From Prosthecobacter debontii (GTDB lineage Bacteria; Verrucomicrobiota; Verrucomicrobiia; Verrucomicrobiales; Verrucomicrobiaceae): a stretch of 62,722 nucleotides of DNA. A program made the translations under genes and the position numbers. The DNA is taken from contig NZ_FUYE01000004.1 of the NCBI RefSeq assembly GCF_900167535.1, positions 1 to 62,722 of the forward strand, written 5' to 3'. This document shows, piece by piece, positions 24,915 to 34,620 of the stretch; the stretch's first letter is position 1, and every line of letters begins with the position of its first letter. Below the pieces are notes generated by a model. It ran no database searches and was not told where the DNA came from. It was given only the letters and a program-made list of their open reading frames with translations.

Positions 24915-26252
24915 ATGACCGAACCTGAAGATGTCCTCTCCGTCACCCAGCTCACGCGTGAGATTCGCGATGTGTTGGAGGGCCGCATCGGCAGCGTGTG
25001 GGTGGAGGGGGAGATCAGCAATCATCGACTCCAGAGTAGCGGGCATCAGTATTTCACCCTGAAGGATGCCGGTGCTCAGCTTGCCTGTGTGATGTTTCGC
25101 GGATCGGCCCGTACAGGGGTGAGGCTGACGGAAGGGGCGCAGGTGCAGCTCTACGGAACTATCTCCGTCTATGAAGCACGTGGTCAGTATCAGATGGTGG
25201 TGAAGCAGGCCCAAATGAAGGGCCAGGGAAGCCTCCAGGCCCGGTTTGAGGCTTTGAAAAAGAGTCTCTATGAAGAGGGGCTCTTCGATGCCGAGCACAA
25301 GCAAGCCATCCCCAAATATCCGCGTGTGGTGGCGCTTGTAACCTCACCCACGGGGGCGGCGATTCAGGACATGCTGAATATCTTGACTCGCAGGGCTCCA
25401 TGGATTCACGTCATGGTTTATCCGGTGCGGGTCCAAGGCCAAGGCGTGGAACGAGAAACGATTCAGGCATTGAGAGTCCTGAATGAAGCTGAGCGGCACG
25501 GGATACCACAACCGGACACGATCGTGATCGGACGGGGCGGCGGTAGCATAGAAGATCTCTGGGCCTACAATGAAGAGTCTCTCGCGCGGGCTATCTTTGA
25601 CTCACGGATTCCTGTGATCTCAGCCGTGGGGCATGAAATTGATTTCACGATTGCCGATTTTGTCGCCGATCTGCGTGCGCCTACACCCAGTGCGGCAGCG
25701 GAGCTGTTGGCTCCAGATCGCGCGGAACTGATGAGGCATTTCGAGTCGCTGTCTCGACAGATCAGCTCGCGTATGGACTACACGCTCACGCATCATGAGC
25801 AGGTCTTGGATTTCATGGCTCGCGGTGCTTTGAAGACGGCACCCGAGCATCAGCTCCAAGCCGCTGAGCAGACGGCGGATGACATCGAGTATCGGATGAA
25901 AGATGCCTCGAGGCTGAGCTTGCAAGACCTACTGGATCAGCTCGTTGAGCGGCAGCAAGTGCTGATGGCTCATCATCCGCGCGTGCTTTTGAGTGAGTCT
26001 GAGCATCGGGTGGCGCAGCAAGCTCAACGGTTGCAACAGCAACTGATTCATCGGTTAGACCGACTCGAAGATCGAGTGAAAGCACGCACGGATGTGCTCC
26101 GCAATCTCGGTCCTGAATCGATCCTGGCTCGAGGCTTTTCCTACACAACCAATGAAGAGGGCAGGGTATTGCGCGACGCGGATGAAATTGCGGACGGGCA
26201 GGTGCTGATCACACGTCTTCAAAAAGGCGAGGTGAGAAGTATCGTTCAATGA
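24915..26252 (+). CDS. xseA: Exodeoxyribonuclease VII large subunit
   Basis: The 445-residue protein has the usual length of XseA. The N-terminal OB-fold is clear (VTQLTREIRDVLEGRIGSVW, VEGEISN, GHQYFTLKD, VMFRG), then the catalytic core with FPPxYP-type region YPRVVALVTSPTGAAIQD and the motif VIGRGGGSIEDLWAYNEE, followed by SAVGHEIDFTIADFVADLRA. The long C-terminal helical arm ends in the expected SILARGFSYTTNEEGRVL. With XseB it degrades single-stranded DNA from both ends in the cytoplasm. The small-subunit gene xseB is not next to it and is not seen in the window. Confidence 0.95.
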   Translation: MTEPEDVLSVTQLTREIRDVLEGRIGSVWVEGEISNHRLQSSGHQYFTLKDAGAQLACVMFRGSARTGVRLTEGAQVQLYGTISVYEARGQYQMVVKQAQMKGQGSLQARFEALKKSLYEEGLFDAEHKQAIPKYPRVVALVTSPTGAAIQDMLNILTRRAPWIHVMVYPVRVQGQGVERETIQALRVLNEAERHGIPQPDTIVIGRGGGSIEDLWAYNEESLARAIFDSRIPVISAVGHEIDFTIADFVADLRAPTPSAAAELLAPDRAELMRHFESLSRQISSRMDYTLTHHEQVLDFMARGALKTAPEHQLQAAEQTADDIEYRMKDASRLSLQDLLDQLVERQQVLMAHHPRVLLSESEHRVAQQAQRLQQQLIHRLDRLEDRVKARTDVLRNLGPESILARGFSYTTNEEGRVLRDADEIADGQVLITRLQKGEVRSIVQ

Positions 26253-26341
26253 GAGGACGATTTTTTTTGAAAGGTTGCGCAACCGATTTGAGCCTTCTGG
26301 GTTGGAGTGAGTGCTGTCGATAACACTCAGCCTATCCAACT

Positions 26342-27250
26342 ATGAAATCATCCAAGACCCCTTTTTGTTTCCTGGGCCTACTCTCTCTGAGCGCCAGTCT
26401 TGCCTTCGCTCAAGAAGGTGCCCCCAAAGGTCCGCCTCCTGAAGGCGAAGGCCGCGGCGGTGGCCGTCTCGCCGAGTTTTTGAAGCGGGCGGATGCCAAT
26501 GGTGACGGCAAGATCAGCAAGGAAGAATTTGGTGCGATGTCTCAGCGCGAAGGAAACGACGAGCGTTTCGCCCGCATGGACACGAATAGCGATGGCTACG
26601 TGGACCAGGCTGAAATGGCCTCCGTGGCAGAGAAGATGCGGGAAGGCATGCGCGGTGGGCGCCCAGGTGAAGGTGGCGGTTTTCGTCGGCCCGATGGGGA
26701 GGGCAAGGAAGGTGGTTTCCGCCGTCCACCGGGCGGCTCTCCCGAGGGAGGAGCAAGACCTGATGGAGAGCGCCCACAACCCCCCGAAGGCGGGCGTCGT
26801 CCAGAAGGTGGCCCTCCAGGAGGCCCCGGCGGCCCACCCATGGACGAAATCTTTGGCCGCATGGATAAAGACGCAGATGGTTCCGTCAGCAAAGAAGAGT
26901 ATGTGGAATTCTCCAAACAGGAGATCGAAACTCGCTTTTCTCGGGTGGACGAAAATGCCGATGGCAAACTCACCAAAGACGAGATGCGAGCTGGAATGGA
27001 GCGGATCCGCAATATGATGCGTGGCCCAGGCGGGCAGGGGGGGCCAGGCTTCGGACGTGGTCCAGGTGACGGAGATCGGCGCCCTGGTGGTGAAGGTGGT
27101 CCCCGTCGAGGGCCCGATGGCGGTGGTGAAGGCGGCTTCCGCCGTCCCCCTTCACAAGATGGTGACAAAGCTCCAGGTAAGGAGCGCCCAGAATTCGAAG
27201 GAGAGTCTCCCAAGAAGGAGGCTGACGCGCCCAAGAAAGATGCGGCCTGA
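26342..27250 (+). CDS. Secreted EF-hand protein rich in Gly and Pro
   Basis: A 302-residue protein with signal peptide (FCFLGLLSLSASLAFAQ). Four EF-hand calcium loops are visible: DANGDGKISKEE, DTNSDGYVDQAE, DKDADGSVSKEE and DENADGKLTKDE, two before and two after a flexible Gly/Pro/Arg-rich linker. The tail is another Gly/Pro/Arg/Lys segment. Calcium binding outside the cytoplasm is likely; the partner is unknown. Such EF-hand proteins are abundant in Planctomycetes and Verrucomicrobia. A strong terminator follows 30 bases after the stop. Confidence 0.88.
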   Translation: MKSSKTPFCFLGLLSLSASLAFAQEGAPKGPPPEGEGRGGGRLAEFLKRADANGDGKISKEEFGAMSQREGNDERFARMDTNSDGYVDQAEMASVAEKMREGMRGGRPGEGGGFRRPDGEGKEGGFRRPPGGSPEGGARPDGERPQPPEGGRRPEGGPPGGPGGPPMDEIFGRMDKDADGSVSKEEYVEFSKQEIETRFSRVDENADGKLTKDEMRAGMERIRNMMRGPGGQGGPGFGRGPGDGDRRPGGEGGPRRGPDGGGEGGFRRPPSQDGDKAPGKERPEFEGESPKKEADAPKKDAA

Positions 27251-27280
27251 TTTTGATTCAGTTAGGTGTTTGTAGCCAAA

Positions 27281-27318
27281 AGGCGGAACTCCCCAAGGGT
27301 TCCGCCTTTTTCTTTTTT
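27281..27318 (+). terminator. Intrinsic terminator after the EF-hand gene
   Basis: AGGCGGAAC (27281-27289) and GTTCCGCCT (27299-27307) are perfect complements, followed by TTTTTCTTTTTT. Confidence 0.92.
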
Positions 27319-27368
27319 GATTCCCTTTTTGGCAGGACCCGCTTTGATGGTCCTCGGTCTTTGCACCT

Positions 27369-28661
27369 ATGATGCGCTTCATTTCCCTTTTGCTCGGTCT
27401 ACCTCTCATCCTTCAGGCGGTAGATGTCGTTGTAACAAACCCGGCTGGATTGGAGGCTGCGATTAAAGCTGCGCAACCTGGAGATCGCATCGTGCTTAGA
27501 GAAGGCGAGTGGCCGGATACCGTGGTGAAGTTTAAAGGGAAAGGAACTGTGGATGCTCCGATCACCCTGCGGGCTAAGGTGCCAGGGAAAACCATTTTTA
27601 CAGGTGCCTCGGCGTTACGCATCGGTGGGGAATATTTGATCGTGGAAGGACTTTGGTTTCAGGACCCGAATCCGTCGGTGGGTGACACCCTCGAGTTTCG
27701 CATTGATTCAAAGACTCTGGCATCGAACTGTCGCCTAACAGGATGTGCCGTGACTTTGAATTCAGATGTGGGGAGCAAAGAGGATAAGGAATCTCGCTGG
27801 GTCGGGCTCTATGGGGAAAGCAATCGTGTCGATCACTGCCTGTTTCAGGGCAAGTTAACCAAGGGCACGACCCTCGTTGTGTGGTTGGGGGATAAGAATG
27901 TGGGACGGCATGTGATCGAGGAAAACTATTTCGGTCCACGTGAGAAGTTGGGTAAAAACGGGGGTGAGACCATTCGTGTCGGCGATAGCAAAACATCCAT
28001 GCAAAGAGCGGACTGCATTGTGCGGAGGAATCTCTTCGTGAAATGCAATGGCGAGGCTGAATGCATCTCGAACAAGTCCTGCAGCAATCTCTATCAGGAC
28101 AACTCCTTTGTGGAAGTCAGCGGCACCTTGACGCTTCGTCATGGCAATGGTTGCACGGTGGATGGCAATGCTTTCTTTGGCAATGGAGCTAAAGGAACTG
28201 GCGGTATCCGGGTGATTGGAGAAGATCACGTGGTGAAGAACAACTACCTCGAGAGTCTGACGGGTGATGAAGTGCGTTGCGGGATCACTTTCATGATGGG
28301 GTTACCCGATTCTCCGGCCAATGGCTATTTCCAGGTGAAGCGGGCGCGCATTGAAAACAACACCCTGGTGGATTGTGAGCATCCGATCTTGATCGGATTG
28401 GAGGGGGATAAAGTGCCAGGAGTACCTAACCTCCCTCCCCTGGACACGACATTCGAGGCAAATCGAGTGTATTGCCCCAAAGCACAGGTGGTGGAGGTAA
28501 GGTGTGATCTGTCTGGCATCACGTGGAAGGATAACCAATTGTTCGGAAAGGAGCTGGGTATTCCTGAAACAGCTGGAATCGAGTGGGGACATGAGCCAAC
28601 AGTTCAAAAGCGTCAACCCATCGCCCGAGATCAAATCGGCCCTACTTGGTGGACTGAATGA
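27369..28661 (+). CDS. Polysaccharide lyase family 6 (alginate lyase / chondroitinase B type)
   Basis: The 430-residue secreted protein (signal FISLLLGLPLILQA) starts its parallel beta-helix with LEAAIKAAQPGDRIVLREGEW. PL6 signatures are present: NGGETIRVGDSKTSM, ECISNKSCSNL and LTLRHGNGCTVDGN. K236 and R257 lie 21 residues apart, the same spacing as the catalytic Lys and Arg of chondroitinase B (K250, R271). PL6 enzymes cleave alginate or dermatan sulfate by beta-elimination in a calcium-dependent reaction. Alginate is the more likely substrate in this setting, but that is inference. It converges with an acyl esterase gene and may share a polysaccharide-use role with it. Confidence 0.85.
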   Translation: MMRFISLLLGLPLILQAVDVVVTNPAGLEAAIKAAQPGDRIVLREGEWPDTVVKFKGKGTVDAPITLRAKVPGKTIFTGASALRIGGEYLIVEGLWFQDPNPSVGDTLEFRIDSKTLASNCRLTGCAVTLNSDVGSKEDKESRWVGLYGESNRVDHCLFQGKLTKGTTLVVWLGDKNVGRHVIEENYFGPREKLGKNGGETIRVGDSKTSMQRADCIVRRNLFVKCNGEAECISNKSCSNLYQDNSFVEVSGTLTLRHGNGCTVDGNAFFGNGAKGTGGIRVIGEDHVVKNNYLESLTGDEVRCGITFMMGLPDSPANGYFQVKRARIENNTLVDCEHPILIGLEGDKVPGVPNLPPLDTTFEANRVYCPKAQVVEVRCDLSGITWKDNQLFGKELGIPETAGIEWGHEPTVQKRQPIARDQIGPTWWTE

Positions 28662-28667
28662 GGTGAC

Positions 28668-30758
28668 TCAATTCACCGGTTTACGTATCTGCCACTGCTT
28701 GTTGCTCCACTGGAGGTTCTTGGCGGTGGCATTCGGGTAAGCCCAAGCCGCATCATCCGCAGAGTAGAGGATCACTCGAGTTTTGCTGGCGGCCATAGCG
28801 ATCGCTTGCGGCACATCAAGGACCTTGAGCACATTCAGATAGGTTGGGCTCTGCTCATGGCTGGTGGGCACATCGTGCAGATCCAGTCGGGTGATGCCGT
28901 CTTCATACAGGGAAGCGTAAACGCCATGAACGGCCATATCGCGATGGGCTTGAAGCCAAAGCGGCGTCTTGTCCATACCAGGGATTTGCTTGAGGCCTTG
29001 AATGGCACAACGTACATCCCAGACACGCATGGAATCCAGCGTTTGACCGAGGAGATAAAAGCGTCTCAGGCGTTGGGTCTGAGCTTTGACACTGCCTATC
29101 CATTCCGTGGGACCGATGCCGCGTGGACATACATAGGCCATGCCCCACTTGAAGGCTTGGAACATTTTCTTCTCGCTTGCCAAGGCGGCCTCGTCGCTTT
29201 GTTCGGCTCGGGGGCCTTCAAATAAGGAGGCGAACTTGCTGCCGTAGGTTTTTTGAAAGTCCTGCCAGCCGTCTTGATCCAAGACATTGAGCGCGACGAG
29301 TTCGAGATCTTCAGCTCGCAGTCCGGCGCGATGCACGAGGTGGAGACGCAGACGGAAAGACGAATCTGGATTGAAGTCATAAGCTGTCATCTGAAGCCCT
29401 TCGTTTTCCAAACTGTTGTCTTTGGTAAGTGGGACTGCGGTGGAGGTTTGAGGCCATCCTGCAAAGACTTTTTCAGTCAGCGATTGCATCCAGCTTTGCC
29501 GTTGTTTGTCCCACGATTCGGCATTCGCGGGTGGTGTAGGGGGGGCGGCCTTCGCGACGAAGGTTTGGTCGATGGTTGTGTTTTTCTCGTCTTTGGGCAG
29601 TTCGGTAAAGACCTTCAAAACTTCAGGCTGCAGAGATTTTTTGGCTCCTTCGTCCAGCACGGCCATCGGGTCGGCTCCTTTGAGATGACACTCGAACCAA
29701 TGGAAGGCGCCCGTGTTCAGCGGCTGGAGGTCTTTATGGGGACCTTCGGCGATCTGCAGGCCAATGTTCTTTTCTTGGCCTAACAAAGAATAGATTCGAC
29801 GAACGTTTTGATAGATGTTGAAGACGCCGTCGATAGGAAAGATATCGTCCTTGTCGGTGTTGCAGATGAGCAACGGACGCGGCACTACTAACGCGACCAT
29901 GCGATCATAGTCCCACCGGTAGGTGTTCACATAGAACATGCAGTCGCAGTGGCCTTCGATGCAACCATCCACCACATGATTGCGCATGGTAGTGACGCCT
30001 GCCGTGGGCGCGGCCGCTTTAATGCGCTCATCCAGAGCGGCCACCCACCAGGAGTAAGCTCCGCCACCACTGCGTCCTGTGACACCGAAGCGGGTTTTGT
30101 CCACTTCAGGGCGGGTTTCCAGATAATCTAACGCGCGAATACTGGCCCAAGCTTCCAAGCCCGCGGGCGTATAACCACGTGACATCCACCACCAGCGCCC
30201 TTTGCTATAGGTGCCATGATGTTCGCCACGGATCTCCCCGAGCTGGACGGTATCAATGATAAGGCAGGCATAACCGTGACGGGCAAACCAGATACCATGA
30301 TGATGATAGCCCGTTTTGTTGCCTAAGCGCACGCCATCCTTTTCAACCACGGCATGGCCGCAGACATAGAGGATCGTGGGGAGTGGTTTTTCGACCTTAT
30401 CAGGCAGGTAGAGATTGGCCGTGACATAGTAGCCGGGGACGGCCTGGAAATGCATCTTTTCGATGACATAACCATCCCCCTTCAGTTCCCCAGTTTTAGT
30501 TGCTTGAAGCGGTGTGCGTTCTGGCATCGGCTCCAGGCCGAGCATCTCCGCCAGTTGTTTCCGGTATTCAGGGGCTTTGCGCTGCCAGTCCTCGACGGTT
30601 TGAATGTCCTTGAGTCCGCCGGCTTCCTCAATCTCCGCGGTCTGTTGCCGCATGTAGCCATCCAGCATCCTGGCACCTGGAGAATCAGGCGTCTTTTCAG
30701 GAAAGCGACCCGCGTGGAGCGAGAGCGGAAGGAGAAGCAAACAAAGGAGCGACTTCAT
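28668..30758 (-). CDS. Secreted alpha/beta-hydrolase, acetyl-xylan-esterase-like
   Basis: A 696-residue protein with a signal peptide (MKSLLCLLLLPLSLHA). The middle is an alpha/beta-hydrolase: oxyanion region PTILYVCGHAVVEKDGV, a nucleophile elbow G-R-S-G-G-G within RFGVTGRSGGGAY, an Asp after LLICNTDKDDIFPIDG, and a His in EGPHKD. It resembles large acetyl-xylan-esterase or glucuronoyl-esterase-like proteins of Verrucomicrobia that deacylate plant or algal polysaccharides. The C-terminal 250 residues form a second domain of uncertain role. It lies tail to tail with the PL6 gene (7 bases apart). Confidence 0.75.
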   Translation of the reverse strand: MKSLLCLLLLPLSLHAGRFPEKTPDSPGARMLDGYMRQQTAEIEEAGGLKDIQTVEDWQRKAPEYRKQLAEMLGLEPMPERTPLQATKTGELKGDGYVIEKMHFQAVPGYYVTANLYLPDKVEKPLPTILYVCGHAVVEKDGVRLGNKTGYHHHGIWFARHGYACLIIDTVQLGEIRGEHHGTYSKGRWWWMSRGYTPAGLEAWASIRALDYLETRPEVDKTRFGVTGRSGGGAYSWWVAALDERIKAAAPTAGVTTMRNHVVDGCIEGHCDCMFYVNTYRWDYDRMVALVVPRPLLICNTDKDDIFPIDGVFNIYQNVRRIYSLLGQEKNIGLQIAEGPHKDLQPLNTGAFHWFECHLKGADPMAVLDEGAKKSLQPEVLKVFTELPKDEKNTTIDQTFVAKAAPPTPPANAESWDKQRQSWMQSLTEKVFAGWPQTSTAVPLTKDNSLENEGLQMTAYDFNPDSSFRLRLHLVHRAGLRAEDLELVALNVLDQDGWQDFQKTYGSKFASLFEGPRAEQSDEAALASEKKMFQAFKWGMAYVCPRGIGPTEWIGSVKAQTQRLRRFYLLGQTLDSMRVWDVRCAIQGLKQIPGMDKTPLWLQAHRDMAVHGVYASLYEDGITRLDLHDVPTSHEQSPTYLNVLKVLDVPQAIAMAASKTRVILYSADDAAWAYPNATAKNLQWSNKQWQIRKPVN

Positions 30759-30993
30759 AACGGGCAGAGAAATTCAAAGCGACGACCTTGGACGAAGCTA
30801 AAACGTCGAAGGTAAGCAAGGCTTTGGAATTATACTGCTGACGAAGTGATGATCTTGTCGCTCGTCCCGATACCGTGATGATGTCTCTAGAGCAAAGCTG
30901 CACGCCTGGCCCTCACAGCTCGTTCAATGAGCGCGTGAATTCGACCTCAATAGAGGAGAGTACAGCTGTCTTAGACAATGAACGTGGGACAGG

Positions 30994-32157
30994 TTAATCC
31001 GCGTTATCGATCAGCTTGGCGAACTCATCGAAGAAATACTTCGCATCGTTCGGGCCAGGAGCAGCTTCGGGGTGATACTGCACGCTCATGACGGGGGCTT
31101 CGCGATGGCGCATGCCTTCGACGGTGCCGTCGTTGAGGTTGATGTGTGTCACCTCGACATTGGATGGCAAGCTAGCTGGATCGATAGCGAAGCCGTGGTT
31201 TTGGCTGGTGATGGAGACCTTACCGGTGCGGAGGTCTTTCACAGGCTGGTTGCCCCCCCGGTGACCAAACTTAAGTTTGAAGGTCTTACCACCGTAGGCG
31301 TGGCCGAGGATCTGGTGGCCGAGGCAAATGCCAAAGACAGGCTTCTTGCCGATCAGCTTGCGGACTTCCTCATGGATGTAGCCCAAAGCGCCTGGATCCC
31401 CAGGGCCGTTGGAAAGGAAAACGCCATCGGGATTGCGGGCCAGGACCTCTTCGGCCGAAGTGCCGGCTGGCACGACCGTGACATGGAAGCCGCTCTGGCG
31501 AAGACCGCGCAGGATGTTCCGCTTCATGCCGAAATCATAAGCCACGACGTGATACCGTGCGTCGGGCAGGGGATGGAAGGCTCCTTCAGCACCACCTTCG
31601 CGGTTCTGACTCGGGCTGGGGATATCCCATTGGCGGCTGAGTTGGCTCTCGGGGTCCCACTGATAGATGGAGGGGGTGGTGACTTCTTTGACGAAATCAC
31701 TGCCCGACATTGGGGCGCTTTCCTGAGCCAGTTTGACGGCTTCCGCCACGGTGCCGACCTCGGTGGTGATGACGGAGCGCATGGCACCCAGGGTGCGCAG
31801 GTGCTTGGTGAGGGCGCGGGTATCGACGCCTTGAATCCCGGGAATGTTGTATTGCTTCAGGTAGGCATCGAGAGACTGGCTGCTGCGCCAGTTGCTGGGC
31901 ACCTCGCAGAGTTCTTCGACGACGAACCCACGCACATGAGGCTCATTGCTCTCATCATCCAGCGGATTGACCCCGTAGTTACCGATCATCGGATACGTCA
32001 TCGCCACGATCTGGCCACGGTAGGACGGGTCCGTCAGAACTTCCTGATACCCTGACATGGAGGTATTGAAGCAGATTTCGCCCGTGCGTGTGCCGGGTGC
32101 GCCAAAGGATTCGCCTTCAAAATACCGTCCGTCTTCGAGTGCCAGGATTGCTTTCAT
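30994..32157 (-). CDS. carA: Carbamoyl-phosphate synthase small subunit
   Basis: The chosen ATG at 32157 begins [19 protein letters not shown], the normal CarA start; the frame runs on upstream but the extension is Arg/Ser-rich and unlike the family. The 387-residue product is the glutaminase subunit, releasing ammonia from glutamine for carbamoyl phosphate (arginine and pyrimidine synthesis). The N-terminal CPSase domain is followed by a class-I glutamine amidotransferase with the nucleophile Cys in [14 protein letters not shown] and the His/Glu pair in [11 protein letters not shown]. carB is not adjacent and is not in the window. Confidence 0.95.
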   Translation of the reverse strand: MKAILALEDGRYFEGESFGAPGTRTGEICFNTSMSGYQEVLTDPSYRGQIVAMTYPMIGNYGVNPLDDESNEPHVRGFVVEELCEVPSNWRSSQSLDAYLKQYNIPGIQGVDTRALTKHLRTLGAMRSVITTEVGTVAEAVKLAQESAPMSGSDFVKEVTTPSIYQWDPESQLSRQWDIPSPSQNREGGAEGAFHPLPDARYHVVAYDFGMKRNILRGLRQSGFHVTVVPAGTSAEEVLARNPDGVFLSNGPGDPGALGYIHEEVRKLIGKKPVFGICLGHQILGHAYGGKTFKLKFGHRGGNQPVKDLRTGKVSITSQNHGFAIDPASLPSNVEVTHINLNDGTVEGMRHREAPVMSVQYHPEAAPGPNDAKYFFDEFAKLIDNAD

Positions 32158-32291
32158 TAAATGGGAAACTTGGGCACCTAGCCTGATTGCGAGACGAATG
32201 CAAGAGGCGGTTGCAGGTTCATGTGAACTGCTCGGTGTTCGGATACACTTCGGTCTTGCAGAGTCACGGGCTTGGAGATTGAATTCGGCTA

Positions 32292-32900
32292 ATGATTTCA
32301 GGCTTGATCGCTGGTTCTTTACGCCTCGCGACGGGGGCTCTCGCACGCTGGCACGGCTGTGGTCCGGAACTTCGCCAGCGCATCTATTTTGCCAATCACA
32401 CCAGCAATCTGGACGGGCCGCTTCTCTGGGCAAGCCTGCCCCCCTTACTTCGGCAAAAAACCCGGATGGTCGCCGCTCATGACTACTGGAGTGTGGGGAA
32501 GCTCCGTCCCTGGTTGGCTCAGCAGGTCTTTCGAGCGGTCTTGATCGAGCGGAAACGACCTACGGCGGACTGCAATCCCCTGGATGTGATGCTGGAGGCG
32601 ATGGGTGAGGATCACTCCCTGATTATTTTCCCCGAGGGCGGACGCCAGACCAGCCCTGACCCGCAGCCTTTCAAGGCGGGCCTTTATCACCTAGCGCGGC
32701 GGCGCCCTGAGGTGGAGTTGGTGCCGGTATTGATGGAGAATTTGAACCGCATCTTACCCAAGGGCGAGATCTTGCCCGCCCCCCTGCTGGGGAGTCTGGT
32801 TTTCGGTGCTCCGATTCGACTGGAAGCCGGAGAGACGAAACCGGACTTTTTAGAGCGGGCGAGGCAATCTGTGATCTGTTTGCGAGAGAATTGCCGCTGA
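32292..32900 (+). CDS. Lysophospholipid acyltransferase (PlsC-like)
   Basis: A 202-residue protein with the acyltransferase motif HX4D as NHTSNLD (H36-D41) and FPEGGRQ at about 116-122. It probably transfers an acyl group to lysophosphatidic acid or a related lysolipid at the inner membrane. It lies 58 bases before cdsA on the same strand, and the pair supplies phosphatidic acid and converts it to CDP-diacylglycerol. It is shorter than typical PlsC (about 240) and lacks a clear N-terminal membrane helix, so other lysolipids are possible substrates. Confidence 0.85.
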   Translation: MISGLIAGSLRLATGALARWHGCGPELRQRIYFANHTSNLDGPLLWASLPPLLRQKTRMVAAHDYWSVGKLRPWLAQQVFRAVLIERKRPTADCNPLDVMLEAMGEDHSLIIFPEGGRQTSPDPQPFKAGLYHLARRRPEVELVPVLMENLNRILPKGEILPAPLLGSLVFGAPIRLEAGETKPDFLERARQSVICLRENCR

Positions 32901-32957
32901 TATGAAGGAGGAGTCTGCATGGATTCCGAGTGATTTGATTGACTGACCTGAACCCTT

Positions 32958-33923
32958 ATGAACTTGGATCGCGAACTTGTATGGCTCATCACCGGCGTGG
33001 TCGGTGTCCTGGTGGTGGCGTCGGTGCTCGGGCGCCTCTTAAAACGGCGCGCGCAGACGGAAGGTGCGAAGGCGACGCTGGAAAATGTGATGGCCCGCAC
33101 GCGAGCCTGGTGGGGCATGGTGATCATTTTTACCTTGGCCGTTTTGATCGGTAAGACGGGGACGACCGTTTTATTTGGTCTTCTGTCCTTCATGGCGCTG
33201 AGGGAGTTCATCACGCTAACGCCGACCAAACCTGGTGATCACCGCACGCTGTTCTGGGTATTCTTCGTCATTACTCCCCTGCATTACTGGTATTTGCTGG
33301 ATGGCTGGTATGGCATGTTTTCCATCTTCCTGCCGGTTTATGCCTTTCTCTTCGTGCCCATGCGCAGTGCACTGGCGGGGGATTGCGAACGCTTTCTAGA
33401 GCGCACGGCCAAGATCCAATGGGGCCTTCTCATCTGCGTGTATTTGGTGAGTCACGCGCCGGGACTGCTCATGCTGGATCTCAAAGACTATGCGGGCCAG
33501 AATGCCAAGTTGCTGTTCTGGTTCGTGATCGTGGTGGAGATCAGTGATGTGCTCCAATATGTATGGGGTAAGACCTGTGGACAGCGTAAGATCGCCCCAA
33601 GTGTGAGTCCGAATAAGACCTGGGAAGGTCTGCTGGGTGGTGGCCTCAGCACAGTGGCTATCGGTGCCCTCCTGCATTGGGCTACCCCTTACACCGCACT
33701 TCAGGCTGGTGGAATGGCGGCCCTAGTGGTGGTCATGGGGTTCCTCGGCGGTCTGGTCATGTCCGCCATCAAACGCGACGTCGGCGTGAAGGATTGGGGG
33801 CACGCCATTGCTGGGCACGGAGGGGTTTTGGATCGCCTGGATTCTCTCTGTTTTGCCGCCCCTGTGGTGTTTCACTTCACCCGGTATTTCTACAGCGTCC
33901 AGGAGGTGACGCAGGGGTTTTGA
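32958..33923 (+). CDS. cdsA: Phosphatidate cytidylyltransferase
   Basis: A 321-residue multi-pass membrane protein that makes CDP-diacylglycerol from CTP and phosphatidate. The CDS signature is near the C-terminus: SVSPNKTWEGLLGGGLSTV, later SAIKRDVGVKDWGHAIAGHG, then GVLDRLDSL. About eight hydrophobic segments are seen. The upstream gene is the PlsC-like acyltransferase. Its 3' end faces ilvN, with a terminator hairpin between them. Confidence 0.92.
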   Translation: MNLDRELVWLITGVVGVLVVASVLGRLLKRRAQTEGAKATLENVMARTRAWWGMVIIFTLAVLIGKTGTTVLFGLLSFMALREFITLTPTKPGDHRTLFWVFFVITPLHYWYLLDGWYGMFSIFLPVYAFLFVPMRSALAGDCERFLERTAKIQWGLLICVYLVSHAPGLLMLDLKDYAGQNAKLLFWFVIVVEISDVLQYVWGKTCGQRKIAPSVSPNKTWEGLLGGGLSTVAIGALLHWATPYTALQAGGMAALVVVMGFLGGLVMSAIKRDVGVKDWGHAIAGHGGVLDRLDSLCFAAPVVFHFTRYFYSVQEVTQGF

Positions 33924-33940
33924 GCCCGATGAAATCAAAG

Positions 33941-33968
33941 AAAAAGGACTCGCCTGTGAGGCGAGTCC
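33941..33968 (-). terminator. Terminator between ilvN and cdsA
   Basis: GGACTCGCC (33946-33954) pairs perfectly with GGCGAGTCC (33960-33968). On the minus strand it is followed by TTTTTC, so it ends ilvN transcription; on the plus strand the T-run is poor (CTTTCG). Confidence 0.8.
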
Positions 33969-34007
33969 CTTTCGAAGCGACAAACGATTTTGTGGCCTAA
34001 CTCATGG

Positions 34008-34553
34008 TTAGGTGGTTTCAAGGCCACGAGCCATCACCACTTTACCTGTGCGCACGGTCTCAACGATCTCGAATTTGCTCAGGAGGCGAACGGCGGCATC
34101 AAGCTTATCGGTGTTGCCGGTGATCATGGCGATGAGGCTGTCGTCCTGGAGATCCACGGTTTTGCCGGCGTAATGCTCCACGATCTGAAGGATCTCGGTG
34201 CGCTGCTCTGGACCGGCGGCGATTTTGATCAGCACCAGTTCCTTAGCCACGGCGTCGCGGTCGGTATGCTCTACGCAGTGAATCACGTCGATGAGCTTAT
34301 TCACCTGCATGATGATCTGGTGCAGGCCTTCTGGATGACCGCTGATGCCGATGGTCATGCGGCTGAAACGTGGGTCCCGGGTTTGGGACACCACGAGGGA
34401 TTCGATGTTGAAACCACGACGGCTGAAAACCGCGCAGATACGGCCGAGAACGCCGGGCTGGTTGTTCACATACACGCTCAGCGTGTGGATGTTGATGATA
34501 TCGGCCTGGGGGGCGGGCTTTTTATCCGTGGTGGCTGGGATGCGGTCGCTCAT
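34008..34553 (-). CDS. ilvN: Acetolactate synthase small (regulatory) subunit
   Basis: The 181-residue subunit binds valine and activates the catalytic subunit. An ACT domain covers roughly residues 20-95 (INIHTLSVYVNNQPGVLGRI, CAVFSRRGFNIESL), followed by the C-terminal domain (KELVLIKIAAGPEQRTEILQ). Start MSDRIPATTDKKP is preferred. Its partner ilvB lies at 35447-37174 on the same strand, but a DNA methyltransferase gene is inserted between them, an unusual arrangement. Confidence 0.93.
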   Translation of the reverse strand: MSDRIPATTDKKPAPQADIINIHTLSVYVNNQPGVLGRICAVFSRRGFNIESLVVSQTRDPRFSRMTIGISGHPEGLHQIIMQVNKLIDVIHCVEHTDRDAVAKELVLIKIAAGPEQRTEILQIVEHYAGKTVDLQDDSLIAMITGNTDKLDAAVRLLSKFEIVETVRTGKVVMARGLETT

Positions 34554-34620
34554 GGGACTTTGCTGTGCTGTTTGTTTCTGAAATGGACGAAGGGAAGGGA
34601 ACTGAAGGAATAACGCTAAG